A stretch of DNA of 64,000 nt, taken from CAVSPO01 sp963730005. GTDB lineage: Bacteria > Actinomycetota > Actinomycetes > Propionibacteriales > Propionibacteriaceae. This document shows positions 18,083 through 27,228 of the stretch, in pieces. The stretch spans positions 101,705-165,704 of the forward strand of contig CAVSPO010000015.1 in the NCBI GenBank assembly GCA_963730005.1, given 5' to 3'. Within the stretch, counting starts at the first letter, position 1; every line of letters begins with the position of its first letter. A model generated the notes under the pieces. The model did not search any database, had not been told where the DNA came from, and saw only the letters and a list, made by a program, of their open reading frames with translations. The position numbers and the translations under genes are program-made.

Positions 18083-18127
18083 ACCGGCCCTGCCGTGCGC
18101 CTCGAACTCGTGTCCGCCGCCGGCGGC

Positions 18128-18868
18128 TCACATGCGGACGAGGTCAAGCAGTTTCCCGAGCTCGTCACGGGTCAGTTCGCGCGTGCTCCCAGGTGCCATC
18201 TGCCCCAGCCGGACCGGACCGATGGAGGTTCGCGACAGTTTTCGCACCGGGTGGCCGACGGAGTCCATCATGCGGCGCACGATCCGATTCCGGCCCTCAT
18301 GCAGGGTGATGCTGACCAGGGACTTGTTCTCGTGGCGTGCCACCAACTTCACCTTGTCAGGCTGAACGGGGCCGTCGTCCAGCAGCAGCCCCTTCTCCAG
18401 GCGCTTCAGCACCTTGTTGTCCAGCATGCCCTCAACCTCCACCAGGTAGGTCTTGGGCACCTCGTAGCTTGGGTGGGCGAGCCGGTGGCCGAATTCGCCG
18501 TCGTTGGTGAGGATCAGCAGGCCCTCCGTTTCCGTGTCGAGGCGGCCAACATGGAACAGGCCCAGCCGCGCCGGCACATACTCGGCGAGGGTGGGGCGTC
18601 CTTGCGGGTCGTCCATGGTGCTGACCACACCGCGGGGTTTGTTGAGCACCAGGTACACGTGCCGACGTGGCGGAGGGATGCGAGACCCGTCGACTCGAAC
18701 GGTGTCGCGCTCCGGGTCGACCCGCATGCCCTGTTCCAGCACGACCTGGCCGTTCACCTCGACGCGGCCATCGGCGATCAGCTGTTCACTGGCCCGGCGG
18801 CTCGCCACTCCGGCCTCGGAGAGCACTTTCTGCAAACGGATGCCCTCGGCGGGCTGACTGTCAATCAT
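18128..18868 (-). CDS. rluB: 23S rRNA pseudouridine synthase, RsuA/RluB family
   Basis: Isomerises uridine to pseudouridine in large-subunit rRNA. The protein is 246 residues: an N-terminal S4 RNA-binding domain (RLQKVLSEAGVASRRASEQLI), then the catalytic domain with the conserved aspartate in GRLDTETEGLLILTNDG near residue 110 and the C-terminal EGRNRIVRRM motif. The ATG at 18868 follows GGAAGAGGAAACACC. It lies 132 bp downstream of parA; in most actinobacteria scpA and scpB stand between these two genes. Confidence 0.93.
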   Translation of the reverse strand: MIDSQPAEGIRLQKVLSEAGVASRRASEQLIADGRVEVNGQVVLEQGMRVDPERDTVRVDGSRIPPPRRHVYLVLNKPRGVVSTMDDPQGRPTLAEYVPARLGLFHVGRLDTETEGLLILTNDGEFGHRLAHPSYEVPKTYLVEVEGMLDNKVLKRLEKGLLLDDGPVQPDKVKLVARHENKSLVSITLHEGRNRIVRRMMDSVGHPVRKLSRTSIGPVRLGQMAPGSTRELTRDELGKLLDLVRM

Positions 18869-19000
18869 GGTGTTTCCTCTTCCACGGGCCGGTTGAAGGC
18901 AAGGCTCCCATCATCCCCGTTGGACGCCTGTTTGGCTGAATCCTCGTCTGCAGCAGCCTGAGCTGCGGCTACAGCTGCCAGCTGCTCGCTGCAGGTGGCC
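18869..19000 (-). other. Short gap where scpA-scpB would be expected; possible remnant frame
   Basis: In this 132-bp interval one frame is open and ends in TGA overlapping the rluB ATG (ATGA at 18868-18865). It encodes an Ala/Glu/Asp-rich tail ending AFNRPVEEETP. It has no start codon of its own after the parA stop. The tail and the stop-start overlap are what the end of an scpB gene would leave after deletion, but this is inference; it could equally be a chance open frame. Confidence 0.3.
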
Positions 19001-19939
19001 TCAAGCGGCCTCGCACCGAGCGAGCACCTCTTTGGCCAGGGAGCGGTAAGCGCCGGCACCCGGCGAATCCGGAGCGTACGTCGTGATGGGTTCGCCCGCC
19101 ACAGTGGTTTCCGGGAATTTGATGGTGCGCCGAATCACAGTGTGGAAGACCAGCTCGCCGAACGCCTCCAGAAGGCGGTCCCGGACCTCACGACCGTGCA
19201 AGGTGCGTCCATCGAACATGGTGGCGAGCAGGCCGAGCACGTGCAGATCCGGGTTGATGCGCTCCTGCACCTTGTCGATGGTGTCGGTGAGCAGGGCGAC
19301 ACCACGCAGGGCGAAGAACTCGCATTCGAGTGGGATCAGCACCCAGTCACTGGCGGCGAGCGCGTTGATGGTCAACAAGCCGAGAGACGGCGCACAGTCG
19401 ATCAGGATGAGGTCGTAGCGGTCCCGGACCCGGTCCAGCACGCGTTTGAGAGTCATTTCCCGAGCCACCTCGCTGACCAACTGCACCTCGGCAGCCGACA
19501 GGTCGATGTTGCTGGGCAGGATGTCGAGGCCCTCCACCACGCTGGGGATGATGACCTCACCGACTTCGTACTTCTTGCTCAACAGCAGGTCATAGACGGA
19601 TTTGTCGAGTGTGTGCGGGTTGACGCCAAGCCCGACCGACAGCGAACCCTGTGGATCAAAGTCGACGAGCAGCACCCGGCGTCCGGTTTCAACCAGCGCA
19701 GCCCCCAGATTGATCGTGGAGGTGGTCTTCCCGACGCCACCTTTCTGGTTGCACATGGCGATCACCTTGGCGTGTTTGGGGCCAGGTGCCGGTGGTGTGG
19801 GGTCCGGCAGCTCGGGAAACACCCGCCCGGTGGCATCCAGCTCGACGACGTGCTGCTTGTCGTCCACGTCAGGACCACGATCGGACGGGTCGCCGAGCAC
19901 ATCGGCGGCGAACAGCTCGCCCTGTTCGTCCCAGGTCAT
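19001..19939 (-). CDS. ParA/Soj-family chromosome partitioning ATPase
   Basis: Deviant Walker-type ATPase of 312 residues. The P-loop is CNQKGGVGKTTSTINL near residue 65, the Walker A' strand DFDPQGSLS and the Walker B segment LILIDCAPSLG follow. The N-terminal 55 residues are an acidic, proline-rich extension common in the second ParA of actinobacteria (the one beside scpAB, not beside oriC). The ATG at 19939 is preferred because AGGAG stands 9 bases before it; a GTG six bases earlier would have only 3 bases spacing. No parB is adjacent, which fits this ParA subgroup. Confidence 0.9.
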   Translation of the reverse strand: MTWDEQGELFAADVLGDPSDRGPDVDDKQHVVELDATGRVFPELPDPTPPAPGPKHAKVIAMCNQKGGVGKTTSTINLGAALVETGRRVLLVDFDPQGSLSVGLGVNPHTLDKSVYDLLLSKKYEVGEVIIPSVVEGLDILPSNIDLSAAEVQLVSEVAREMTLKRVLDRVRDRYDLILIDCAPSLGLLTINALAASDWVLIPLECEFFALRGVALLTDTIDKVQERINPDLHVLGLLATMFDGRTLHGREVRDRLLEAFGELVFHTVIRRTIKFPETTVAGEPITTYAPDSPGAGAYRSLAKEVLARCEAA

Positions 19940-20045
19940 CCGCACCAGCTCCTGTCCATCCGTATTGTCAGGACCAGCCTAGCGGTTCGCTCTACCACGA
20001 ACGGTCAGCAGCGAAGGCGGCGACCCGCACCAGGCCAGAATCCGG

Positions 20046-21041
20046 TCACCTCGCGACGCGAGCCCGAGGATGGGACGCAGCGTAGACGTCACGCAACTGT
20101 TCGATGGTCACTTCCGTGTAGATCTGCGTGGTGGTCACCGAGGAATGGCCGAGCAACTCCTGCACCACCCGGATGTCAGCGCCACCGTCGAGCAGGTGGG
20201 TGGCGAACGAGTGCCGCAGGCTGTGCGGCGAGATCTCCCCGATCAGTCCCGCCTGCTGGGCGCGTTGCCGCAGCACTGCCCATGCTGTTTGTCTGGACAA
20301 GCGGCCGCCGCGTTGGTTGACCAGCAACGCAGCCGTGCTGGCACGAGCCGGGACCAGCATCGCCGGCCGTCCCCGCACCAGCCAGGCGTCGACAGCGGCG
20401 CGCGCATAGCTGCCGAGCGGCACCAGGCGCTGTTTGTTGCCCTTGCCGATCAGCCGCAGGCCCTCCTGCGGGTCGCGCAACGCCCGGCTGACATCATCCA
20501 CATCCAGAGTGACGATCTCGCTGATCCGGGCACCGGTGCCGTAGAGCAACTCCAACAGTGCAGCGTCGCGCAAACCGAGTGGGGTTTCCCGTTCGACACT
20601 GTCAAGCAGCCGGGTGACTGCGTCGCTGGACAGGGCCTTGGGCAGCCGCTTGCCCAGTTTCGGCGGTGTGATGGTCTCGGCGACGTCAGTGCTGGTCAAG
20701 CCCTCCTGGTGCCCGAAAGCATGCAGGTTGCGGACGGCAACCAGGGCTCGGGCGATGCTGGCAGCTGCCAGCGGGCGGTACCGCTCATCGCCCGCCGCCA
20801 GACTGCGTTGGTACTCATGAATGTCGGGCGTGGCGACCTGTTCAAGGGATTGCGTGCCGCGAATGGTCAGCCACTGGGTGTAACGGCCCAGATCGCGTCG
20901 ATAGGCGGCAACGGTGTTGGCGGACAGCCCTCGCTCGATCAGCAGGTGGTCGAGGTAGCCGCGCACGATCCGCCTCAGAGCCGGCGCCACTCCCGGCTCC
21001 GGAGAGCTGGCCGGCCCCCTGTCAGCCGGGTTGTCGGTCAC
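20046..21041 (-). CDS. xerD: Tyrosine site-specific recombinase XerD
   Basis: Resolves chromosome dimers at dif together with XerC. The protein is 331 residues. The N-terminal SAM-like core-binding domain (YLDHLLIERGLSANTVAAYRRDL) begins near residue 22. Catalytic residues are visible: Arg in GTGARISEI, Lys in IGKGNKQRLVPL, His and Arg in HSLRHSFATHLL, His in LGHSSVTTTQ and Tyr in IYTEV. The start is GTG 21041, giving a 20-bp overlap with the NUDIX gene. The order pyrG-nudix-xerD-parA is typical of actinobacterial chromosomes, so this is a housekeeping enzyme, not a phage integrase. Confidence 0.94.
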   Translation of the reverse strand: MTDNPADRGPASSPEPGVAPALRRIVRGYLDHLLIERGLSANTVAAYRRDLGRYTQWLTIRGTQSLEQVATPDIHEYQRSLAAGDERYRPLAAASIARALVAVRNLHAFGHQEGLTSTDVAETITPPKLGKRLPKALSSDAVTRLLDSVERETPLGLRDAALLELLYGTGARISEIVTLDVDDVSRALRDPQEGLRLIGKGNKQRLVPLGSYARAAVDAWLVRGRPAMLVPARASTAALLVNQRGGRLSRQTAWAVLRQRAQQAGLIGEISPHSLRHSFATHLLDGGADIRVVQELLGHSSVTTTQIYTEVTIEQLRDVYAASHPRARVAR

Positions 21042-21705
21042 GTTCCAGCTTGAGTTCTCGGGCTGGCCAAGGGGCGTTCGCTGGCCGCAGTCGATCGAAA
21101 CTGTCGGTGGCCACCGTGAGCGCCAACGCGAGGGTGCCGGCAACGATGGTCGGGCTCTGCAGCGTGCCGGCGCGCACCCCGTCGACCAGTTCGTCCAGCG
21201 GCACCCAGTACAGGCCCATGTCCGCCTCCTCGTGTTCGGCGACGAAGCCATCAGGGTGTTCCACCTCGCGCAGGCCGCGGGCGAGGAAGATCCGCAGGTG
21301 TTCTTCCGAGCCGCCGGGGGAGGTGAACTCATCGACCAGAATGCGCCAGTCGTCGGCCTCCAAACGGGCCTCCTCTGCGAGCTCGCGTTGGGCGCCCACC
21401 AAGTAGCCCTCGCCGCTGACGTCGAGCAGCCCCGCGGGTGGTTCGACCAGCCGCATTCCGACCGGGTGCCGATACTGGTGTACGACGGCGACCCGGCCCT
21501 GATCGTCGAGAGCCATCACCGACACCGAGCCGGGGTGGGTGATCCACTGTCGCACCATCGAACCGTGGACGCCGTCGAACGGCGGGGTGTCCACGACGGC
21601 CTCCACGAAGGCCGAAACCGCACCACGAGCTTCGACGCGATAGTCCAACGTCGGCCACGTCTCGGCGAGATCGATGAGCGGCTGGCCCTGATGGTCGGTT
21701 GTCAA
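21022..21705 (-). CDS. NUDIX hydrolase, ADP-ribose pyrophosphatase type
   Basis: Probably hydrolyses ADP-ribose or a related nucleoside diphosphate sugar. The protein is 227 residues. The Nudix box is visible as GLLDVSGEGYLVGAQRELAEEA, with the preceding PPAG turn typical of ADP-ribose pyrophosphatases. Unusually, the best start is TTG at 21705, overlapping the pyrG stop as TTGA and preceded by GAGGGGGA; the next in-frame ATG would remove about 50 residues of conserved fold. It is therefore translationally coupled to pyrG. Confidence 0.88.
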   Translation of the reverse strand: MTTDHQGQPLIDLAETWPTLDYRVEARGAVSAFVEAVVDTPPFDGVHGSMVRQWITHPGSVSVMALDDQGRVAVVHQYRHPVGMRLVEPPAGLLDVSGEGYLVGAQRELAEEARLEADDWRILVDEFTSPGGSEEHLRIFLARGLREVEHPDGFVAEHEEADMGLYWVPLDELVDGVRAGTLQSPTIVAGTLALALTVATDSFDRLRPANAPWPARELKLERDRQPG

Positions 21706-23402
21706 CGCTGTTCCCCCTCGATGGAAGTCCTCGCCCTGCTTGCATTCTGATTGTGCACCGGCATCCGTGCCTGCCGGCGCGCCACGGCCGCCGCGACCAG
21801 ACCGACGAAAAGCGGATGGGCCCGCCCTGGACGGGATTTCATCTCCGGATGAGCCTGCGTCCCGACGAAGAAGACGTGCTCCTGCGGGGGGAGTTCAACG
21901 AATTCCACCAGATTGTTGTCTGGCGAGACGCCACTGATCACCAGTCCTGCCTGCTGCAACTGCTCGCGGTAGGCGTTGTTGACCTCATACCGATGACGGT
22001 GACGTTCCTTCACGTGAAGGGTGCCGTACAGCTGATGCGCCAGTGAACCCGGAACCAGCTCCGCCGGGTAAGCCCCCAGTCGCATCGACCCGCCCATTTC
22101 ACCGCCGCCGGCGACGATCTGCTGTTGCTCCGCCATGGTGGCGACCACCGGGTTGGGGGTGAGGGGGTCGAGCTCGCTGCTGGACGCATCGGTGAGGCCG
22201 CACACATGGCGGGCAAACTCAATGACCATGCACTGCATGCCCAGGCACAGACCAAGCAGCGGGATCTGATTCTCTCGGGCATACCTGATGGCAGCGAGCT
22301 TGCCATCGACACCGCGGATGCCGAAGCCGCCGGGGACACACACCCCGTCAACATCTCGCAGGGCCTCGTCGGCGCCCTCCGGCGTCTCGCAATCATCACT
22401 CGGGACCCATTTGATGATGACCCGGACACGGTTGGAGAAGCCGCCTGCACGCAGCGCCTCGCTCACCGACAGGTAGGCGTCGTGCAGGGCGACGTATTTG
22501 CCCACCATGGCGATCGTGATCTCCACGGTGGGGTTCTGCACCCGGTCGAGCAAGTCGTCCCAGACCCTCCAGTCCACATCGTGGAAGCCAAGGTTCAGCC
22601 GGCGCACTACGTAGGCGTCCAGGCCCTCGGCGTGCAACACCTTGGGGATCAGGTAGATCGAGGATGCATCGGGGCAACTGACGACGGCCTCCTCTTCGAC
22701 GTCGCAGAACAGCGCGATCTTGCGTTTGATGCCTTCGGTCAGCTCGCGGTTGGCGCGGCAGACGATCGCGTCGGGCTGGATGCCGACCTGGCGCAATGCC
22801 GCCACCGAGTGCTGCGTTGGTTTGGTCTTCAGCTCCCCGCTGGGCGCGATGTAGGGCACCAGTGAAACGTGCAGAAAGAAGACGTTGTCGCGCCCAATCT
22901 CCTGACGCACCTGACGTGCTGCCTCCAGAAACGGCTGCGACTCGATGTCGCCCACAGTGCCGCCGATCTCATGGATCACCACGTCCTCGTCGCTGTGCAC
23001 GACCGACAACATCCTGGCCTTGATCTCGTTGGTGATGTGCGGAATCACCTGCACGCACTCCCCCAAGTAGTCGCCACGTCGTTCACGGGCGATGACCGCG
23101 CTGTACACCTTGCCGGTGGTGCAGTTGGCTTCGGCGCTCAGACTGCGGTCCAGGAATCGCTCGTAATGACCGATGTCAAGGTCGGTCTCCGCGCCGTCAT
23201 CAGTGACGAAGACCTCACCGTGCTGAAAGGGGTTCATGGTGCCGGGATCAACGTTCAGGTACGGATCCAGCTTCTGCATCGTGACGCGCAGCCCGCGATT
23301 CACCAGCAGGTTGCCCAGACTGGAGGCGGTCAGGCCCTTTCCCAGCGATGAGGCAACGCCTCCGGTGACGAACAGGTGCTTTGTTTGCTTGGCTTTGCCC
23401 AC
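21702..23402 (-). CDS. pyrG: CTP synthase
   Basis: Makes CTP from UTP, ATP and glutamine. The protein is 566 residues. The N-terminal amidoligase domain starts KHLFVTGGVASSLGKGL with its P-loop, and the C-terminal class I glutamine amidotransferase domain has the nucleophile in LLGLCLGMQ near residue 395 and the His/Glu pair in the terminal AHPEMKSRP region. The start is GTG 23402, 4 bases after GGAG; a TAAGCT hexamer lies 8 bases upstream. It is divergent from the ligase gene. Confidence 0.97.
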   Translation of the reverse strand: MGKAKQTKHLFVTGGVASSLGKGLTASSLGNLLVNRGLRVTMQKLDPYLNVDPGTMNPFQHGEVFVTDDGAETDLDIGHYERFLDRSLSAEANCTTGKVYSAVIARERRGDYLGECVQVIPHITNEIKARMLSVVHSDEDVVIHEIGGTVGDIESQPFLEAARQVRQEIGRDNVFFLHVSLVPYIAPSGELKTKPTQHSVAALRQVGIQPDAIVCRANRELTEGIKRKIALFCDVEEEAVVSCPDASSIYLIPKVLHAEGLDAYVVRRLNLGFHDVDWRVWDDLLDRVQNPTVEITIAMVGKYVALHDAYLSVSEALRAGGFSNRVRVIIKWVPSDDCETPEGADEALRDVDGVCVPGGFGIRGVDGKLAAIRYARENQIPLLGLCLGMQCMVIEFARHVCGLTDASSSELDPLTPNPVVATMAEQQQIVAGGGEMGGSMRLGAYPAELVPGSLAHQLYGTLHVKERHRHRYEVNNAYREQLQQAGLVISGVSPDNNLVEFVELPPQEHVFFVGTQAHPEMKSRPGRAHPLFVGLVAAAVARRQARMPVHNQNASRARTSIEGEQR

Positions 23403-23481
23403 GGAACTCCAGCTTACGCGGGAGCAACGACGGTGTCGTCAGGCGCTCTGGTCCGTCTTGGGTGGCTGGCAGGATGGTGGC

Positions 23482-24525
23482 ATGACGCTGCCCCTGACGT
23501 TGCCGGTCTCGCCCATGCTGGCCAGGGCGGTGGCACACCTTCCCGATGGCCAGGGGTGGGCATACGAGCCCAAGTGGGACGGGTTCCGCTGCATCGTCAG
23601 CCGCGACGGCAACGAAATCACACTGGGCAGCCGCAGCAGCAAGCCTCTCACGCGGTTCTTCCCGGAAGTGGTCGAGACCGTGCGTGCCAGATTGCCCGAG
23701 GGATACGTGGTCGATGCCGAACTGGTGGTTCGGCAGGGCACCCCGGGGGCTGAACACCTCGACTGGGAGGCGCTCAGCGCCCGCATCCACCCGGCGCAGA
23801 GCAGGATCCAGCGCCTGGCTGACGAGACTCCGGCCGAATTGATCTGTTTCGACCTGTTGGTCGCAGACGGACATGACCTGACGCCACTGCCCTACTCGCA
23901 GCGCCGCGAGGGTCTGGAGAAGCTGTTCAACGGCATGTCTGCAGGCCTGCACCTGTCCGCAATGACCACCGACCCCGGGTTGGCCCGCCAATGGTTCAAC
24001 GACTTCGAGGGAGCGGGGTTGGACGGGGTGGTGGCCAAGAGTCTGGACAGCCCCTACGCCAGCGGCAAGCGCACCATGCTGAAGATCAAGCACAAGCGCA
24101 CCGCGGAGGCGGTCCTGTACGGCTATCGAGTGCACAAGAGCGGACACGGAGTGGGTTCGCTGCTGCTCGGCATGTACGACGAGCGGCAGCACCTGATCCA
24201 GGTCGGCGGCATCGGCGCTCTGACCGACACGATGCGCGAGGCGTTGCAGTCCGAGCTGGCGCCACTGGTGCTGCGCGACGAGCAAGGGCGGACACAGACC
24301 GCCTCACGGCCACGGTCGCGATTCACTTCCGCCAATGACAACGCGTTCGTCCCGCTGGAGCCGTCGTTGGTGGTGGAAGTAGCCTTTGACCAGCTCGAAG
24401 GGAGCCGGTTCCGACACGCCGCAACGTTGCTGCGATTCCGGCCCGATCGAGAAGCAGCGTCTTGCCGCATCGACCAGGTGGATCGGCCGGTGAGCTACGA
24501 CTTGGCACGCGTCCTCGAACAGTGA
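23482..24525 (+). CDS. ligC: ATP-dependent DNA ligase, LigC type
   Basis: Small ATP-dependent ligase of 347 residues, the actinobacterial LigC class used in repair and gap filling alongside the essential NAD-dependent LigA. The adenylated lysine is K31 in EPKWDGFR (motif I). Further nucleotidyltransferase motifs are DAELVV, FDLLVADG, EGVVAK-like LDGVVAKSLDSPY and LKIKHKR (motif V). The C-terminal OB domain ends SRFRHAATLLRFRPDR. No Ku or polymerase/phosphoesterase domain is attached or adjacent. The ATG at 23482 is chosen since upstream residues are shadow of pyrG. Confidence 0.92.
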   Translation: MTLPLTLPVSPMLARAVAHLPDGQGWAYEPKWDGFRCIVSRDGNEITLGSRSSKPLTRFFPEVVETVRARLPEGYVVDAELVVRQGTPGAEHLDWEALSARIHPAQSRIQRLADETPAELICFDLLVADGHDLTPLPYSQRREGLEKLFNGMSAGLHLSAMTTDPGLARQWFNDFEGAGLDGVVAKSLDSPYASGKRTMLKIKHKRTAEAVLYGYRVHKSGHGVGSLLLGMYDERQHLIQVGGIGALTDTMREALQSELAPLVLRDEQGRTQTASRPRSRFTSANDNAFVPLEPSLVVEVAFDQLEGSRFRHAATLLRFRPDREAASCRIDQVDRPVSYDLARVLEQ

Positions 24526-24564
24526 CGAGCGCCACTCAGCTGGCACCAACAGCCGCCGCCGAGA

Positions 24565-26262
24565 TCAGGACCGGGCTGCCTGACCCGCCTCCTCCAGCAG
24601 TTCACGCGCATGAGCGAGCCCGGCCCGGCTCTCCCCCAGTCCAGCCATCATCCGCGCCAGCTCGGACTCACGTTCGGCGGGCTCCAGTCGGCGCAGGCCG
24701 CTGGTGGTGACTTCCCCGTCATCGGACTTGGACACCACGAAATGCCGGTCGGCGAACGCGGCCACCTGCGCCAGGTGGGTGACGACGATCACCTGCGACT
24801 GATCAGCCAGGCGAGCCAGCCGACGGCCAATCTCCACGGCGACTGTTCCGCCTACCCCGGCGTCCACTTCGTCGAAAACGAAGGTGTGGCCGGGATCGGA
24901 ATCGGCCAGCACCACCTCAAGGGCAAGGCGTACTCGTGACAATTCGCCTCCTGACGCAGCCTTGGCCAGCGGCGCCAGATCTGTGCCGGCGTTGGCAGCG
25001 AACAGGAGCTGGACCTGGTCGGCGCCCCACGGGCCCAGTTCGGGAAGGGGAGCAATGGCAAAACGCAGCCTGGCGTGCGGCATGGCCAGGGCAGCCAGCT
25101 CCGACTGAATGGCCTTCTGCAGCCGGTCGGCGGCCTGTTGTCGCAGCTCGGTCAGCTCTGCGGCAAGGCCGCCCAGCAACTGCTCCAGCTTGTCAAGACG
25201 AGGACGCAGCTGCTCGATCCTGTCGTCACCGCTGCTCAGCTCGCTGAGCCGCAACGCCGAGGCGCGGCTCCAGTCCAGCACTTCGTCGGTCGTGGAACCG
25301 TACTTGCGGGTGAGGTCCTGCAGCTTCGAACGCCGGGCGGCGATCGCCCCCAACCGCACCGGATCGGCCTCCAGGTCGGCCAGGTAACTTGCGACCTGGG
25401 CAGCGACATCGTTCACTGCGTAGCTGGCCTCCCGGACCAGGGCTGCCAGCTCGGCGGCGCCCTGGTCAAGCGACGCGGTCTGGTCAAGCGCCTTGCGTGC
25501 AAGACCCAACAACCCGACCGCACCCGGCTCGTCCACGTCTCCGTCTGGGGAGCCCGAAATGGCATGGTCAGCCCGTTGCGCCAGCTGACGAAGATCGTCC
25601 ACGGCTTGAAGCCTTGCGGCTTCTGCGGCCAGTTCGCGGTCCTCGCCAGGTTGTGGGTCGACTGCGTCGATCTCCTTCAGTCCGAACGCGAGCAGGTCCG
25701 CCTCACGGGCACGAGCCTGCGCATTGCTGTCCAGTTCGGCCAGCTCGGCCCGAATGGCTCGTCGTTGGTCGAACAGCCCGCGGTAACGAGCCACGATCCC
25801 CGCCAGCGCCTCGCCCCCGGCACGGTCAAGGACCTCTCTCTGGCGTTCTTGGGTGCCCAGGCGCAACTGCTCGGACTGCCCATGAATGGTGGCCAGTTCA
25901 CCCGTCAGCTCGGTGAGCCGACCCAGTGGCACCTGCAGGCCACCGACCATCGCTCTTGATCGTCCTGCGCTGGTCAGGTGGCGGCACACCAGCAACTCAC
26001 CGTCGTCGACCTCTGCGCCGAGATCTTCCAGCCGCGCAGTGATGGCGTCCAGGCCGGTGAAGCGTCCCTCGACGACAGCCTTGCCGGCTCCTCTGCGGAC
26101 AGCACCGCTGTCGGAGCGTCCTCCGAGCAACAGCCCCATGCCAGTCACGATCATCGTCTTGCCGGCACCTGTTTCACCAGTCACGACCGTCATGCCGGGG
26201 CACGGCTCGAGGCTGGCCTCACCGATCACGCCCAGGCCACTGATTCTCAGCTCGGCCAGCAT
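24565..26262 (-). CDS. recN: DNA repair protein RecN
   Basis: SMC-like ATPase acting in double-strand break repair. The protein is 565 residues. The N-terminus reads LAELRISGLGVIGEASLE and contains the P-loop GETGAGKTMIV; long coiled-coil arms fill the middle, and the C-terminal part has the ABC signature ASGGELSRVRLAL and Walker B TFVFDEVDAGVGG. The start ATG 26262 overlaps the nadK stop as TGATG. An ATG at 26271 is possible but lacks a better ribosome site. The order tlyA-nadK-recN is conserved in actinobacteria. Confidence 0.95.
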   Translation of the reverse strand: MLAELRISGLGVIGEASLEPCPGMTVVTGETGAGKTMIVTGMGLLLGGRSDSGAVRRGAGKAVVEGRFTGLDAITARLEDLGAEVDDGELLVCRHLTSAGRSRAMVGGLQVPLGRLTELTGELATIHGQSEQLRLGTQERQREVLDRAGGEALAGIVARYRGLFDQRRAIRAELAELDSNAQARAREADLLAFGLKEIDAVDPQPGEDRELAAEAARLQAVDDLRQLAQRADHAISGSPDGDVDEPGAVGLLGLARKALDQTASLDQGAAELAALVREASYAVNDVAAQVASYLADLEADPVRLGAIAARRSKLQDLTRKYGSTTDEVLDWSRASALRLSELSSGDDRIEQLRPRLDKLEQLLGGLAAELTELRQQAADRLQKAIQSELAALAMPHARLRFAIAPLPELGPWGADQVQLLFAANAGTDLAPLAKAASGGELSRVRLALEVVLADSDPGHTFVFDEVDAGVGGTVAVEIGRRLARLADQSQVIVVTHLAQVAAFADRHFVVSKSDDGEVTTSGLRRLEPAERESELARMMAGLGESRAGLAHARELLEEAGQAARS

Positions 26263-27188
26263 CAACGCCATCCGTTGACCGGCAACGCGAACTTGCGCAC
26301 CAAACGGTCGGTGAAGGGTTGTTCCTTCAGTCGTGCCAGCAGAAGGTTGCGTCGTGCACGGGTCACCTTGACCCGGCTGCCCGGTGCAAGGTCGAGGGTG
26401 CGCCGGCCATCGGCCCACACGACCGCCGCCGTGGCGCGATCAGTGGACAGCTCCAGATCAACGCAGGAGCTGGGGCTGAGCACCATCGCCTTGGCGAACA
26501 GGGCGTGGGCCGCCAGCGGCACCAACAGCAACGCTTCGACATCGGGCCATATCACCGGGCCACCCGCGGAAAAAGCGTAGGCGGTTGAGCCGGTGGGCGT
26601 GGCCACCAGAACGCCGTCGCAACCCCAGCGCGACAAGGGCCGGCCATCGATCTGGGCCTTGACCTCGATCATCTTCTGGCGGACGCCCTTCTCCAGAGAA
26701 AGCTCGTTGATGGCGTGCGAACGCCAGACCAGCTGTCCGGACGAATCGCGCACCTCGATGGCCAGCGTCAAACGCTCCTCGACCTCGTAGTCGCGATCGC
26801 CAACCTGCTCGGCCAGGCCAGTCATCTCGGAACTCTCCAGCTCCGCCAGGAAGCCGACGTGCCCCAGGTTCACCCCGAGCAGCGGGATACCCGCGGGGAC
26901 GGACCAATCCGAGGCGGACAGGATGGTTCCGTCGCCACCGAAAACCACCACCAGTTCCAGCTTGGCCATGTCCGGATCTACCGGATCAGTCAGCACGCCC
27001 ACCGGGACGTCGACGTGTGCACGCACCTCCTGGACCCTCGCGTCCTCGAACAGGCACGTCACACCGCGGCCGGCAGCATGGCTGGCGAACTGGGCGGCGG
27101 CCTGGACAGCTTCAGCGCGGCTGGGATGCAACAGCACTCCAACCTGGCGCCCGGGCTGGGCGGAAGCGAGGCTCTGGTTGCGAATCAC
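26262..27188 (-). CDS. nadK: NAD kinase
   Basis: Phosphorylates NAD to NADP. The protein is 308 residues. Diagnostic motifs are VVVFGGDGTILSA near residue 83, the NE pair in AINELSLEKG near residue 160, and the glycine-rich DGVLVATPTGSTAYAFSAGGP. The start is GTG 27188 with a TAGGCT hexamer 6 bases upstream, so the nadK-recN unit is probably leaderless. It lies 40 bp downstream of tlyA. Confidence 0.95.
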   Translation of the reverse strand: MIRNQSLASAQPGRQVGVLLHPSRAEAVQAAAQFASHAAGRGVTCLFEDARVQEVRAHVDVPVGVLTDPVDPDMAKLELVVVFGGDGTILSASDWSVPAGIPLLGVNLGHVGFLAELESSEMTGLAEQVGDRDYEVEERLTLAIEVRDSSGQLVWRSHAINELSLEKGVRQKMIEVKAQIDGRPLSRWGCDGVLVATPTGSTAYAFSAGGPVIWPDVEALLLVPLAAHALFAKAMVLSPSSCVDLELSTDRATAAVVWADGRRTLDLAPGSRVKVTRARRNLLLARLKEQPFTDRLVRKFALPVNGWR

Positions 27189-27194
27189 AGCTGC

Positions 27195-27200
27195 AGCCTA
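27195..27200 (-). promoter_or_regulatory. -10 element of nadK, leaderless layout
   Basis: TAGGCT on the minus strand, 6 bases before the nadK GTG at 27188. Confidence 0.5.
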
Positions 27201-27228
27201 CCGAGACTGGACGACAGCGCCGACGCGG

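Noticed and set aside
20046..21041. Tyrosine recombinase considered as a phage integrase
   Set aside because: Sequence and the pyrG-NUDIX-recombinase-parA neighbourhood match chromosomal XerD, and no element borders surround it.
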